This document shows, piece after piece, positions 41,870 through 50,274 of a stretch of 64,000 nucleotides of DNA (positions within the stretch are counted from its first letter, which is position 1; every line of letters starts with the position of its first letter). The DNA lies in NCBI GenBank assembly GCA_965220285.1, contig OZ244818.1, positions 1,736,001-1,800,000 on the forward strand, read 5' to 3'. The translations under genes were made by a program, and so were the position numbers. The notes below the pieces were generated by a model that did no database searches, had not been told where the DNA came from, and saw only the letters and a list, made by a program, of their open reading frames with translations. Source of the DNA: Bin5 sp009843665 (lineage in GTDB: Bacteria > Chloroflexota > Anaerolineae > Caldilineales > Caldilineaceae).

Positions 41870-42826
41870 TTAGCCGGAGGAGTTGGCTGGGCCGGAGCCC
41901 TTATTGAGCCAGCGCTCGCGTTGGACGGGGTCGGAGATGGCGCGGAGGGAGGAGGCGAGCAGGTTGAGGCTGAGGGTGGTGAGGAAGATGGTGAGTCCGG
42001 GGAAGGCGACGATCCACCAAGCGGAGGCGATGTACTGGCGGCCGCCGGCGATCATGAGGCCCCAGGAGGGTTCGGGGGGCTGGATGCCGAAGCCGAGGAA
42101 GCTGAGGCCGGCCTCGCTCAGAATCAGGGTGGCGACCTCAAGGGTGCCGAGGATGACAAGGGGCGAGGAGACGTTGGGGATGATGTGGCGGAAGATGATG
42201 CGGGTGTGGGTGCTGCCGATGGCGATGGCGGCGTCGATAAAAGGTGAGTTGCGGTAGGCGAGGGTCTGCCCGCGTGCGAGGCGGGCGTAGGCCATCCACC
42301 TGACGATAGCGAGGACGACGACCAGGTTCCAGAAGCCGGGGCCGAGCGAGAAGAGCACGAGGAGCGCGAGCATGATCACAGGGATGCTCATCTGGATATC
42401 GACCAGGCGCATGATGATGTCGTCGGCCTTGCCGCGGTAGTAGCCGGCGATGATGCCGAGCATGGTGCCGATGACGCCGGAGACGAGGGCGCTGCTGAGG
42501 CCGACAGTGAGGGAGACGCGGGCGCCGAAGATGATGCGGCTGAGCATGTCGCGGCCGAGGGGGTCGGTGCCGAGGATGTGGCGCGGGGCGTCTTCCTGTG
42601 CGGCTGGTGACAAGGGGGGCATGTTGCGCATGCGCAGGTCCTGCTCGAGCGGATCATGGGGCGCGAGCAACTCGGCAGCCACGGCGCTGAACAGAATCAG
42701 AATGAAGATGGTGAGCGCGATCAAGGTTACGGGGTCGCGCAGGAGAGCGCGGGGTACGAGCCATGCGGAGGCGCGGCGTGTCCGTTCTGCCTCTTCCTGC
42801 AACAACGACTTTGTCTCTGCGGTCAT
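41870..42826 (-). CDS. peptide/oligosaccharide ABC permease (DppC/OppC type)
   Basis: Inner-membrane permease of 318 residues. The N-terminal cytoplasmic segment is followed by TM1 (LIALTIFILILFSAVAAELLAP) and a periplasmic stretch with HILGTDPLGRDMLSRIIFGARVSL, diagnostic of the DppC group. The EAA loop is in SPFIDAAIAIGSTHTRIIFRHIIPN. It pairs with the DppB-type permease encoded 43 bp upstream. The dppD/dppF-type ATPases that usually follow are absent downstream, where only a degraded binding-protein fragment is found. Confidence 0.92.
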   Translation of the reverse strand: MTAETKSLLQEEAERTRRASAWLVPRALLRDPVTLIALTIFILILFSAVAAELLAPHDPLEQDLRMRNMPPLSPAAQEDAPRHILGTDPLGRDMLSRIIFGARVSLTVGLSSALVSGVIGTMLGIIAGYYRGKADDIIMRLVDIQMSIPVIMLALLVLFSLGPGFWNLVVVLAIVRWMAYARLARGQTLAYRNSPFIDAAIAIGSTHTRIIFRHIIPNVSSPLVILGTLEVATLILSEAGLSFLGFGIQPPEPSWGLMIAGGRQYIASAWWIVAFPGLTIFLTTLSLNLLASSLRAISDPVQRERWLNKGSGPANSSG

Positions 42827-42869
42827 AAAGGAACAGTGGCGGCCGCGGCTTTGGAAGGAGCCGCCGGGG

Positions 42870-43787
42870 TTACTGGAAGCGGATCCTTGGATTCAGGTAG
42901 ACATAGCTCAGGTCGACGAGCAGGTTGACGATGATCACCATGCAGGCCACGACGAATACGGTCGCCTCCACGAGGGGAAGGTCGCGGCGTTGGAGCGCCT
43001 GCAGTGTGAGGAGTCCGATGCCGGGCCAGGCGAAGACGGTTTCGACCAGGATGGCGCCGTTGAGCATGGAAGAGAGCATGTCGCCGCTGATGGTGACGAC
43101 GGGAATGGCGGCGTTTTTGAGCGCGTGGACGAAGACGATGCGCCGCTCGGCAAGTCCCTTGGCGCGGGCGACGGTGATATGGGGCTGGTTCATCTCGTCG
43201 AGCATGGCGCTGCGGGTGATCTGGGAGATGCGTCCCAGGGGCGAATAGCAGAGGGTCAAAGCAGGGAGGGCCATGTAGGAGAAGCCACCGTAGCCGGAGG
43301 TTTTGAACCAGCCGAATTGGACAGCGAAGACGATGATCAGCATCAGCGCCATCCAGAAGTCGACCATGGAGACGCCGCCCAGAGAAAGGACGTTGATAAT
43401 CCTGTCGAGGAAGGTATGGGGGCGCAGCGCGGCGGCGGCGCCGAGGAGAATGCCCAGCGGGGCGGCGATGAGGAAGGCGGCGGCGGTAAGGCGGAAGGTG
43501 GCGGGGAGTCGCTCCAGGACGAGGGGGAGGGTGGAGGTCTTCTGCCAGAAGGAGTCGCCGAAATCAAGGCGAATTGCTCTTACGGCGAAGCGGGCATACT
43601 GGACCGGGAGGGGATCGTTGAGACCCAGTTGGTCGCGGACCTGCTGGACGCGTTCTTCGGAGGCCTCGACGCCGACCATGATGCGGACCGGGTCGCCGAG
43701 AATACGACCGGTTATGAATACGATAGTGAGAACGGCGAAGGCGACGCCAATCGAGTGGATGAAGCGTCTGCGCAGATAGAAAAGAAT
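42870..43787 (-). CDS. peptide/oligosaccharide ABC permease (DppB type), probable ATT start
   Basis: DppB-type permease. From the first canonical start (ATG 43679) it would be only 269 residues and lack the first membrane helix. The same frame is open upstream and encodes exactly the missing N terminus, LFYLRRRFIHSIGVAFAV followed by LTIVFITGRILGDPVRIM. There is no ATG, GTG or TTG before an in-frame TGA. The codon at the expected position is ATT (43785-43787), preceded by AAGGTGATC, a strong ribosome site. Starting there gives 305 residues, the usual family length. The EAA loop (ARAKGLAERRIVFVHALKNAAIPVV) is intact. Confidence 0.85.
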   Translation of the reverse strand: MLFYLRRRFIHSIGVAFAVLTIVFITGRILGDPVRIMVGVEASEERVQQVRDQLGLNDPLPVQYARFAVRAIRLDFGDSFWQKTSTLPLVLERLPATFRLTAAAFLIAAPLGILLGAAAALRPHTFLDRIINVLSLGGVSMVDFWMALMLIIVFAVQFGWFKTSGYGGFSYMALPALTLCYSPLGRISQITRSAMLDEMNQPHITVARAKGLAERRIVFVHALKNAAIPVVTISGDMLSSMLNGAILVETVFAWPGIGLLTLQALQRRDLPLVEATVFVVACMVIIVNLLVDLSYVYLNPRIRFQ

Positions 43788-43887
43788 CGGATCACCTTTT
43801 GGTGCGAGGAGCGAGAAGTGGGGACAGAAGGAACGGGAGGTGTTCTCTCTGCTCTCCTCGCCTATTCAGTCATCGTCTCTGAAAACT

Positions 43888-43946
43888 GCGTACCACGTAT
43901 TGCGGTGTCACCGTTTGGGCGGGACGGGGCGCAATACGCGGTACGC
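43888..43946 (-). promoter_or_regulatory. intercistronic hairpin built from heptads
   Basis: Two 17-nt arms (43888-43904 and 43930-43946) pair with a single mismatch around a 25-nt loop, between the binding-protein stop and the DppB start. Each arm is made of 7-bp GCGTATT-family units (GCGTACC, ACGTATT and GCGCAAT, ACGCGGT, ACGCATT). There is no U-run; it may stabilise the upstream mRNA or dampen permease expression. Confidence 0.65.
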
Positions 43947-43988
43947 ATTCAGTTTACCAGCCTCGACGGGCCAGATAAGTTGAGCCCG

Positions 43989-45590
43989 TTACTTGGGTGA
44001 CATCTCCTTGGCCTGCAGGCGATGGTCCAGCTTCACGTTCCAGTTCAGGTCTTCGCTGATCAGGTAGGCCAGATCCAAGTGAGCGATGAGGCCGTAGGCA
44101 TAGTCGTCGTAGGCGACCTGTGCGGCCTCCTGCAACTTCATGTCACGGGCCTCGCCCGAGAGATTTCGGGCCTCTTCCCAGAGGGCATCGACCTCAGCGT
44201 TGCAGTAGAGAGACACTACGCCGCCGCAGGTGAAGTAGTTGACGTAGGAGAACCAGAGGTCCAGGATCTCGTTACCGTGGAGGTGAACGGCGACCCAGTT
44301 GGGCTGGCCCTCCAGGTCGGCCCAGTTATGGCTGAACTGGGGATTGAAGGTGTCCGGGGGCATGACGCTGACGTTGGCGTTGAAGCCGACATCGTTGAGC
44401 ATACCGCCGATGGCCTCGATGACCTCAACGTGGCCGGCGTGCAGGCCCTGGCGGGAGGCGAGGGTGAACTCCTGGCCCACGTCCACGCCGTCGGCCGCTG
44501 CATCCTCGAGGAGGGCGCGGGCCATGTCGGGATCATAGGGATAGGGCGCAAGGTCGGCGTTGTGCCCGGTTGCGGTCTCATTGACGATCTGACCGGTGAT
44601 GGTCGCGGCTCCGCCCAACAGCGTCTCGACGATCAACTCTTTGTCGATAGCGAGGTTGAGGGCTTTGCGGACGCGGACGTCCTCAAAGAGCTTCTGGTTG
44701 CCCATGCGGGCGAACATTGTCTCGACGCTGGCCACGGAAGCGCAGCGCAGGCTCTCGTCGCCCATGGCGGCGTTGCACTGATCGGGCGTCACGAACTGGG
44801 CGATGTCGACCTCGCCGGCCTGGGCGGCTGCGGCGCGTACGGTGTCCTCGGGGAGGAAGCGCCAGACGAGACGGTCAAAGGATACCCTACCGCCGGCCTC
44901 GTCGGGGTTGTCGTGCCCCCACCAGTCGGGGTTGGCGACGTAGATGATGGACTCGCCGCGGTTCCATTCATCGAGCATGTAGGGACCGGTGCCTACCAGA
45001 TTGGTCGAGTAGGAATCCGGATCTTCTTCGATCTGCTTGGCGGAGGTGATAGCGACGAAGTACATCTTCTCGAGCAGGATCGGGTCGGGGTTTTCGGCCG
45101 TGACGTTTACAGAGTATTCGTCCACGGCTTCGGCGCTGAGCTCGCCGCCGATAAAGCCCCTGAGATCGCTGACGAGGTCGGCCTCAAACATGTAGTTGAT
45201 GCTTGTGGCGACTGCAGCGGCGTTCAAGGGAGAGCCGTCGTGGAATGTGACGCCCTCGCGCAGCTGGAACTGGATCGTGCTGTCATCGATGCGCTCCCAT
45301 TCGGTTGCCAGCAGGGGAACGATCTCGCCGGTGGCGAAGTTGCGCGTGACCAGCGTTTCGACAACGTTCAAACAGCCGTTGCAGTTGGTTTCAGCGGCGG
45401 CCAGCGGCGCTTCCAGGGAGGTCATTTCCTGGGCGACAGCGACGACGAGCTCGCTCTTCGCCTCCATCATGTCCCCGTCGCCTGTATCTGCGGGCGCGGC
45501 AGCGGGTGCGACACACCCGGCAGCGAGCAGAAGAAGCAACAGGGCTGCAAGGGGTACAGCTGAACGAATCACTACCTTACGCAATGCCAT
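43989..45590 (-). CDS. peptide/oligosaccharide ABC substrate-binding lipoprotein
   Basis: SBP_bac_5-family binding protein of 533 residues, using the ATG at 45590 (AAAGGAG 9 nt upstream) rather than a longer open frame to 45752. The signal is MALRKVVIRSAVPLAALLLL, with lipobox LAAGC. Diagnostic segments include VVETLVTRNFATGEIVPLLATEW, LREGVTFHDGSPLNA, and the NLAIDKELIVETLLGG block. It captures peptides, nickel complexes or oligosaccharides for the DppB/C pair encoded downstream. The ligand cannot be predicted; in glycan-rich contexts this family often takes oligosaccharides. Confidence 0.92.
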   Translation of the reverse strand: MALRKVVIRSAVPLAALLLLLLAAGCVAPAAAPADTGDGDMMEAKSELVVAVAQEMTSLEAPLAAAETNCNGCLNVVETLVTRNFATGEIVPLLATEWERIDDSTIQFQLREGVTFHDGSPLNAAAVATSINYMFEADLVSDLRGFIGGELSAEAVDEYSVNVTAENPDPILLEKMYFVAITSAKQIEEDPDSYSTNLVGTGPYMLDEWNRGESIIYVANPDWWGHDNPDEAGGRVSFDRLVWRFLPEDTVRAAAAQAGEVDIAQFVTPDQCNAAMGDESLRCASVASVETMFARMGNQKLFEDVRVRKALNLAIDKELIVETLLGGAATITGQIVNETATGHNADLAPYPYDPDMARALLEDAAADGVDVGQEFTLASRQGLHAGHVEVIEAIGGMLNDVGFNANVSVMPPDTFNPQFSHNWADLEGQPNWVAVHLHGNEILDLWFSYVNYFTCGGVVSLYCNAEVDALWEEARNLSGEARDMKLQEAAQVAYDDYAYGLIAHLDLAYLISEDLNWNVKLDHRLQAKEMSPK

Positions 45591-45844
45591 ACTCTGGGTC
45601 TCCTTTGCTACGTGTGATGATGTATGAAACGCGGATGAGGGCTTGGCGGGGTTGCATGTGCTTCCGGTCTGGCGGACAGGAAGCCCCGTGCCAAGGACGA
45701 TTAGGGTCCCCCGCCCTCTTTGGGAAGAGCGGCGTAATGGGAACGACTCCATTTTACGGAGAAATTGTGTTGTGTCAAACGTCGCACTGGCGGCGCGCCT
45801 CCAATCTGATCGCTGCGGTGGTCGTGGCTGTGACGGTCCGCCGG

Positions 45845-46663
45845 CTACGAGCGGCTTGAAATGGCGTTCAGGTAGGCGAGGCTGGCGCGTGCGGTCCTTT
45901 TGGGGCCGGGGGTGAAGTCGAAGACTTCGACTGAGAGCCAGCGGTCGTAGTTGAGATCATCGAGGGCCTGCAGGATTGGCCGGAAGTCGAGGTCGCCCAT
46001 GCCGGGGCCGCGCAGGTTGGGGTCGTTGAGGTGGACGTGGTGGAAGAGGGGATGGACAGCCCGGATCTGCTCGGGGATGGGGCGGGGGTCGTTGCTCATG
46101 GCCTTGGTATCGACCATCATGCGGAGGGCGGGGTGGTCGACCTGGCGCACGAGGTCGGCGGCTTCGTCGACGTTGACGATAAAGTTGGTCTCGTTGGTGC
46201 TGAGGGGTTCGACACAGAAGAGGACGCCCTGCTCGTGGGCGCGCTGGCCGCAGGCGTGCATGATCTCGGCTGTCGTTTGCCAGGCTTCGTCGCGTGAACG
46301 GCCGGGGGGCACGTCGCGCTGTTGGGGCGAGCCAAAAATGAGGACTTCGCCGCCCAACTCGGCGCAGCAGTCGATCAGGTCGAGCAGATATTGGGCGGTG
46401 CGGGCGCGGATATCGGGGTCGGAGTCGTTGAGCTGGAAGCCTTCGGTCTGAGCCAGCAGCCAGTGGAGGCCGACGACGGCGAGGCCGGCGCCCTCTACCG
46501 TACGCCGGATGCGGAGGCGGTCGGCGGTGGAGAGGTCGGTGACGAGGTCGCAGAGGGTGAAGGGGGCCAGCTCGAGGCCCTGGTAGCCGAGGTCGGCGAC
46601 GAAGGCGGCGGTTTTTTCAAGGGGCCAGTCCTCGAAGAGTTCGTTGCAGATGGCGTAGGGCAT
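45845..46663 (-). CDS. sugar phosphate isomerase/epimerase-like TIM barrel
   Basis: AP-endonuclease-2/xylose-isomerase-like barrel of 272 residues. Metal-site segments are visible: LGGEVLIFGSPQQR, FCVEPLSTNETNFIV with a Glu ligand, MMVDTKAMSNDP with Asp, VHLNDPNLRGPGMGDLDF with His, and the final WLSVEVFDF Glu. Family members include hydroxypyruvate isomerases, D-tagatose/psicose epimerases and inosose dehydratases. A second barrel of the same superfamily is encoded 104 bp upstream in the same orientation, followed by a Gfo/Idh/MocA oxidoreductase, a common sugar/inositol catabolic set. Confidence 0.88.
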   Translation of the reverse strand: MPYAICNELFEDWPLEKTAAFVADLGYQGLELAPFTLCDLVTDLSTADRLRIRRTVEGAGLAVVGLHWLLAQTEGFQLNDSDPDIRARTAQYLLDLIDCCAELGGEVLIFGSPQQRDVPPGRSRDEAWQTTAEIMHACGQRAHEQGVLFCVEPLSTNETNFIVNVDEAADLVRQVDHPALRMMVDTKAMSNDPRPIPEQIRAVHPLFHHVHLNDPNLRGPGMGDLDFRPILQALDDLNYDRWLSVEVFDFTPGPKRTARASLAYLNAISSRS

Positions 46664-46688
46664 GGTGGGGTCGTCCTGATGCTCTGTT

Positions 46689-46718
46689 TCGTATTGCGCA
46701 ATGCGTATTGCGTAATGC
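46689..46718. repeat. GCGTATT-family heptad array
   Basis: Clear 7-bp array, TCGTATT, GCGCAAT, GCGTATT, GCGTAAT, GC, between the two isomerase genes. Confidence 0.75.
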
Positions 46719-46767
46719 TGGGGCCGCGAGCTTTTTATGGGTCAGCGCGGCCTGGCGGTTCTGGGCG

Positions 46768-47643
46768 CTAGGGCCGGTCGATGAGCTTGCGCAGGAAGGC
46801 TCCTTCGGTCTGCACGATTTCGTCGTCGTTTCCGGGCTCGAAGTTTTCGGGGATAAAGAGTTCGAGGGAGAGGGCGCCGCTGTAGCCGACGGTCTTGAGG
46901 TCGTCGATCAGTTGGGGGATGTCAGCTACACCTTCGGCGAGACGGGCGCCGCGCCAGCGCCAGGTTGTGTTGCCGTCAGGGCCCTGGCCGGCGGGTTCGG
47001 GCAGGCGGTTGCCGATGTGGCAGTGGGCCACGTAGGGACCGAGGAGGTCGAGGCCCATGCGCGTGTCTTCGATGCCGACTTCGACCATGTTCTGGACGTC
47101 GTAGATGGCGCCGATGTGGTTGGGGTCGAGGTCGCGCAGGAGTTCGAGCGTGCGGGAGGCGGAGACGGCGAGGGTGCCGGTATGGATTTCGTAGGTCGCC
47201 TTGACGCCGTGCTCGCTCGCCAGCTCGGCCAGTTTGGCGTAGCCGGCGCGGGCCTCGAGGAATTGGGGCCAGTAGGGTCTGGTGCGGTCGTGTTTGGGGG
47301 CGTCGATGCGAATCAGGGGCGGGCGGTCGGGATCGATGGCGAGGGCGCCTTTGAAGAGCTTGAGGACATGCTCGTTGTCGTCGTAGCGGGCGTTGGGCGC
47401 GAGCGCGGCGACGCGTATGCCGGTGCGTTTGACGGCGGCGCGTATCTGCGCGGCCTTGTCGAGGATATTGTCCGGGCTGACGTCGGAAAGATGGCGGCCC
47501 CAGAAGAAGGGCTTTGCGTTCGGGTCATCGGGATTATAGCGGCAGCGCAGCTCGACGGCGTCGTAGCCGTACGCCTGCAGCTTGTCGAAGGTTTCATCCA
47601 GCTCCCAGCGGGGAAGCATGACGGATGTGCAACTCAGTTCCAT
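46768..47643 (-). CDS. second sugar phosphate isomerase/epimerase-like TIM barrel
   Basis: TIM-barrel protein of 291 residues, superfamily as the neighbour but not a recent duplicate. Segments: YGYDAVELRCRYNPDD, RVAALAPNARYDDNEHV, VKATYEIHTGTLAVSASR (metal-binding Glu/His), HIGAIYDVQNMVEVG (Asp), VAHCHIGNRLPE (His) and a final LSLELFIPENFEPGND. It probably isomerises, epimerises or dehydrates a keto sugar or cyclitol using a divalent metal. It is transcribed with the gene downstream at 45845 and probably with the oxidoreductase upstream. Confidence 0.87.
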   Translation of the reverse strand: MELSCTSVMLPRWELDETFDKLQAYGYDAVELRCRYNPDDPNAKPFFWGRHLSDVSPDNILDKAAQIRAAVKRTGIRVAALAPNARYDDNEHVLKLFKGALAIDPDRPPLIRIDAPKHDRTRPYWPQFLEARAGYAKLAELASEHGVKATYEIHTGTLAVSASRTLELLRDLDPNHIGAIYDVQNMVEVGIEDTRMGLDLLGPYVAHCHIGNRLPEPAGQGPDGNTTWRWRGARLAEGVADIPQLIDDLKTVGYSGALSLELFIPENFEPGNDDEIVQTEGAFLRKLIDRP

Positions 47644-47710
47644 ACGAAACTCCTTTATGGCGGAGAGAGAAGGAGAGCGAATAACGGGAAGATTCCACGC
47701 GTCGCTTCTG

Positions 47711-48769
47711 TTAGATTACACCGGGATTGAGTTCGCGGCACTTTTCGAGGACCGCGATCTGGGCGCGTACGCTTTCGGGGGTGATGTCGAGCTCTTCACC
47801 CAGGCGAATGGACGCGTAGAGAGCGCGATATAGTTCCTGTACACCGCCCGCGCCATCATAGGCAAAGGAGAGTTTCTCCTCCTTCCAGGGAAGTTGCTCG
47901 CGATTGTAGACGCGGTCACGGGCGATGGGCGCCTCGTCCAGAACCAGGGGCGGGGCTTCTGCGGGATCGAAGTGTTTCAGATGCGCTTCTTCGCGGTAAC
48001 AGGCCATGGAGCCTTGCGTTCCCAAGACCAGGAAGTTCGGCTGGGGGAAGGCGCAGGCGGTGGTGATGTTGATTTCGATCAGGGGCCCCCGGCCAGGCTT
48101 GGGTTTGAGGATGACCTTGACGTGGCTGTCGGCGTCGCCGGCGTAGAGGGGCGTGGCCTCCATGTGGCAGAAGACGTCCGGCTCGGAGTCGTCGATCAGG
48201 AGCATGCCCATGTCGACGAAATGGGGGCCGCTGTTGTTGAGCATGCCGCCGCCGTAGCTTTTCATGGTCTGCCAATCCCAGCGGCGGCCGAAGCCGCCGT
48301 TGTGGATGCGGACCTCGATGATGCGGCCTAAGACGCCGGAGGCGATCACCTCGCGTACCTTGACAAAGTCGGCAGCGTAGCGCAGATTCTGATGGACGGT
48401 CAGGATCTGGCCGGTCTCGTTGGCGACGGCGAGCATGGCGTCGGCGCCGGCGAGGTCGCTGGCCATCGGCTTTTCGACGATGACGTGCTGGCCGGCGCGC
48501 ATGGCTGCGATCGACTGTTCGGCATGGAGGTTGCTGGGTGTGGCTACCACCATGAGCTCGACGGCTTTGTCGGCGACCAGTTCCTCGTATGTGGCGTAGG
48601 CGAGGCAGTCGAAGCGTTCGATGGCTTCGGCCTGGCGGTCGGGGTCGGGGTCGCAGACGGCGACGACGCGGAACTGATCGGAGAGGTGGAAACAGGCGTC
48701 GGCGTGGTTGTTCCAGCCGGTGCGGCCGAGGCCGGCGATGCCTACGTTGATGGGTGATTGATCTGTCAT
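47711..48769 (-). CDS. Gfo/Idh/MocA-family NAD(P)-dependent oxidoreductase
   Basis: Protein of 352 residues. A Rossmann domain opens with NVGIAGLGRTGWNNHADACF and carries the CDPDPDR segment after beta-2, then the family signature EKPMA (Lys at the active site). The C-terminal dehydrogenase domain has GGGMLNNSGPHFVDMGMLL, with the catalytic-type His. It oxidises or reduces a sugar, cyclitol or amino sugar at a ring hydroxyl. It fits with the two barrel isomerases as one catabolic unit. Substrate unresolved. Confidence 0.92.
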   Translation of the reverse strand: MTDQSPINVGIAGLGRTGWNNHADACFHLSDQFRVVAVCDPDPDRQAEAIERFDCLAYATYEELVADKAVELMVVATPSNLHAEQSIAAMRAGQHVIVEKPMASDLAGADAMLAVANETGQILTVHQNLRYAADFVKVREVIASGVLGRIIEVRIHNGGFGRRWDWQTMKSYGGGMLNNSGPHFVDMGMLLIDDSEPDVFCHMEATPLYAGDADSHVKVILKPKPGRGPLIEINITTACAFPQPNFLVLGTQGSMACYREEAHLKHFDPAEAPPLVLDEAPIARDRVYNREQLPWKEEKLSFAYDGAGGVQELYRALYASIRLGEELDITPESVRAQIAVLEKCRELNPGVI

Positions 48770-48772
48770 TTT

Positions 48773-48803
48773 AGTTTTGAGTTTTCAGTTTCTAGTTTTT
48801 AGT
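48773..48803. repeat. AGTTTTT-family heptad array
   Basis: Four units, AGTTTTG, AGTTTTC, AGTTTCT and AGTTTTT, then AGTG, immediately upstream of the oxidoreductase start. Confidence 0.8.
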
Positions 48804-48832
48804 GACACCGCTTGTAAGGCGCAGTACGGTGT

Positions 48833-49702
48833 TCAGGCTAGTTCGGGATGCTCGAGGATGTGCTGGTAGATGTGGTTGCAGGAGGTCAACTCCATTTTCT
48901 GGCGGGCGTGATCGAGCAGGAGGCCGATTTGGGCGGCCTGTTTGTCGATGCGGTAGATGGACCAGGGGTGGAAGATGGGCATGTAGTAGAGCAATTGCTT
49001 CTGCGTGCAGTAGTCGATACCGGGCGCGTAGGCTTCGTAGACGCCCTGGGCGTCGCGGGGCATCACCGTGGGATAGGGCCAGGGCAGGAGCGGCGGCCAG
49101 TGCACGGTGGCCGGCTGGCCGGTGAGGACGTTGTCGTGCCAGGCGTGCGAAGGCGTTTCCAGGAGATCGGGGAAGCCGTCCTCAGCATACCAGAAAGGCT
49201 GATCGAGCAGGGCGGGGAAGGTCCCTTTTGGCCCCAAGCCAACGCTGCGCACGTAGCGGTAACCGGCCTCCCACATCACCTCCAGAACGGCAGGATGACC
49301 GCGGAAGCCGTTGGTGTAACCGCCGGGCGCGGTGAGGCCGTTGACCGCGCGGCCGAAGGTGTCTTCGATCAGTTTTTTGGCGTCGCCCAATTCATAATGG
49401 AGCGCGGCTCTGTCGTCGCCCAGCTCTTTCAGGTTGGGATGGGTGAAGGTGTGGCATTGAATGTCGAAGAGGGGATTGTCGAGTATGGCGCGCAGTTCGG
49501 GGCCGCAGAGCTCCAGCATTTTGGCGACGAGAAAGAAGGAAGCGGGCGCGTCGCGCTGCAGGTGGACGTCGGCGACGGCGCGCACGCCGTCGAGAAACTC
49601 GGCGATATGTTCGGGCGTGTAGCTGAAACCCTTTTGACGCCGGGCCTTATCCCACCAGGGGTATACGCCTTCGGTGTCGTAGGCGGCGACGTAGTAGGAC
49701 AT
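48833..49702 (-). CDS. polysaccharide deacetylase (NodB-like) family protein
   Basis: Protein of 289 residues, CE4/NodB-like. The first catalytic motif reads AYDTEGVYPWW (Asp-Thr-Glu in place of the usual Thr-Phe-Asp-Asp). The metal-binding motif is clear as CHTFTHPNLKELG (H-x4-H type), and GLTAPGGYTNGFRG follows as the Arg/substrate motif. There is no signal peptide, so it probably acts on a cytoplasmic or imported substrate, or is a non-hydrolytic relative. The changed first motif makes exact activity uncertain. It is divergent from the VapBC operon. Confidence 0.8.
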   Translation of the reverse strand: MSYYVAAYDTEGVYPWWDKARRQKGFSYTPEHIAEFLDGVRAVADVHLQRDAPASFFLVAKMLELCGPELRAILDNPLFDIQCHTFTHPNLKELGDDRAALHYELGDAKKLIEDTFGRAVNGLTAPGGYTNGFRGHPAVLEVMWEAGYRYVRSVGLGPKGTFPALLDQPFWYAEDGFPDLLETPSHAWHDNVLTGQPATVHWPPLLPWPYPTVMPRDAQGVYEAYAPGIDYCTQKQLLYYMPIFHPWSIYRIDKQAAQIGLLLDHARQKMELTSCNHIYQHILEHPELA

Positions 49703-49925
49703 TGTGTGCCTTTCTTTCAGTTCTAATGAACCACGAGGACATCAGCGGGCGGGGTACCTTCACTCCCATTACCTTTGCCACCTGGACGAAACGGCTACCG
49801 CGAACTAACTCAACCAGTGTCATCTAACGAAGCGAGAGCGTACTTAAGCATTTATTTCTCGACAAGTCAGACTCAGAATGCATCCTTTGTAAGACAGGAT
49901 TCCGCGTTGCGGCTCAGATATCGAC

Positions 49926-49971
49926 TTGCGACCAATGACAAGACAGCATATAATCGCACGCAAATACGTGC
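49926..49971 (+). promoter_or_regulatory. sigma70 promoter and operator of vapBC
   Basis: TTGCGA at 49926-49931 and a perfect TATAAT at 49949-49954, 17-bp spacer. The inverted repeat GCACG-CAAATA-CGTGC (49956-49960 and 49967-49971) sits over the expected transcription start, a good autoregulation site. Otherwise the gap 49703-50011 shows nothing. Confidence 0.8.
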
Positions 49972-50011
49972 AGTCTTGAGGGTAAGTCCACATCCCGAAA
50001 GGATATCGCGC

Positions 50012-50254
50012 ATGGAAAAACAGAATGTCACATTATCGTTGCCACGATCAGTTCTGCGCAAAGCAAAGAAGATAGCGATCGACCAAGACCTTTCCTTGTC
50101 AGGATTGATGGTTGAACTCCTGACCGAATTGGTTGAACGAGAAGATCAATACGCTAGCTCCGAGAGGCAGTATCTGGCCCTGCTGGAACAGGATACTGAT
50201 CTAGGAACGGACGGCTTGATCGGCTGGACGCGTGCGGACCTTCACGAACGCTGA
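50012..50254 (+). CDS. VapB-like antitoxin
   Basis: Protein of 80 residues from ATG 50012 (AAAGGA 8 nt upstream); the open frame runs further upstream but without sense. The N terminus NVTLSLPRSVLRKAKKIAI is a ribbon-helix-helix DNA-binding motif, SGLMVELLTELVERE forms the second helix, and the acidic C-terminal part (LEQDTDLGTDGLIGWTRADLHER) is the toxin-binding tail. It should neutralise the PIN toxin encoded 20 bp downstream and repress the shared promoter. Confidence 0.88.
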   Translation: MEKQNVTLSLPRSVLRKAKKIAIDQDLSLSGLMVELLTELVEREDQYASSERQYLALLEQDTDLGTDGLIGWTRADLHER

Positions 50255-50274
50255 ACATCCAATCTGGTGACGAA

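Noticed and set aside
43989..45752. Longer start for the peptide-binding protein
   Set aside because: The first 54 codons have no signal-peptide sense; ATG 45590 has a ribosome site and starts directly at a lipoprotein signal.
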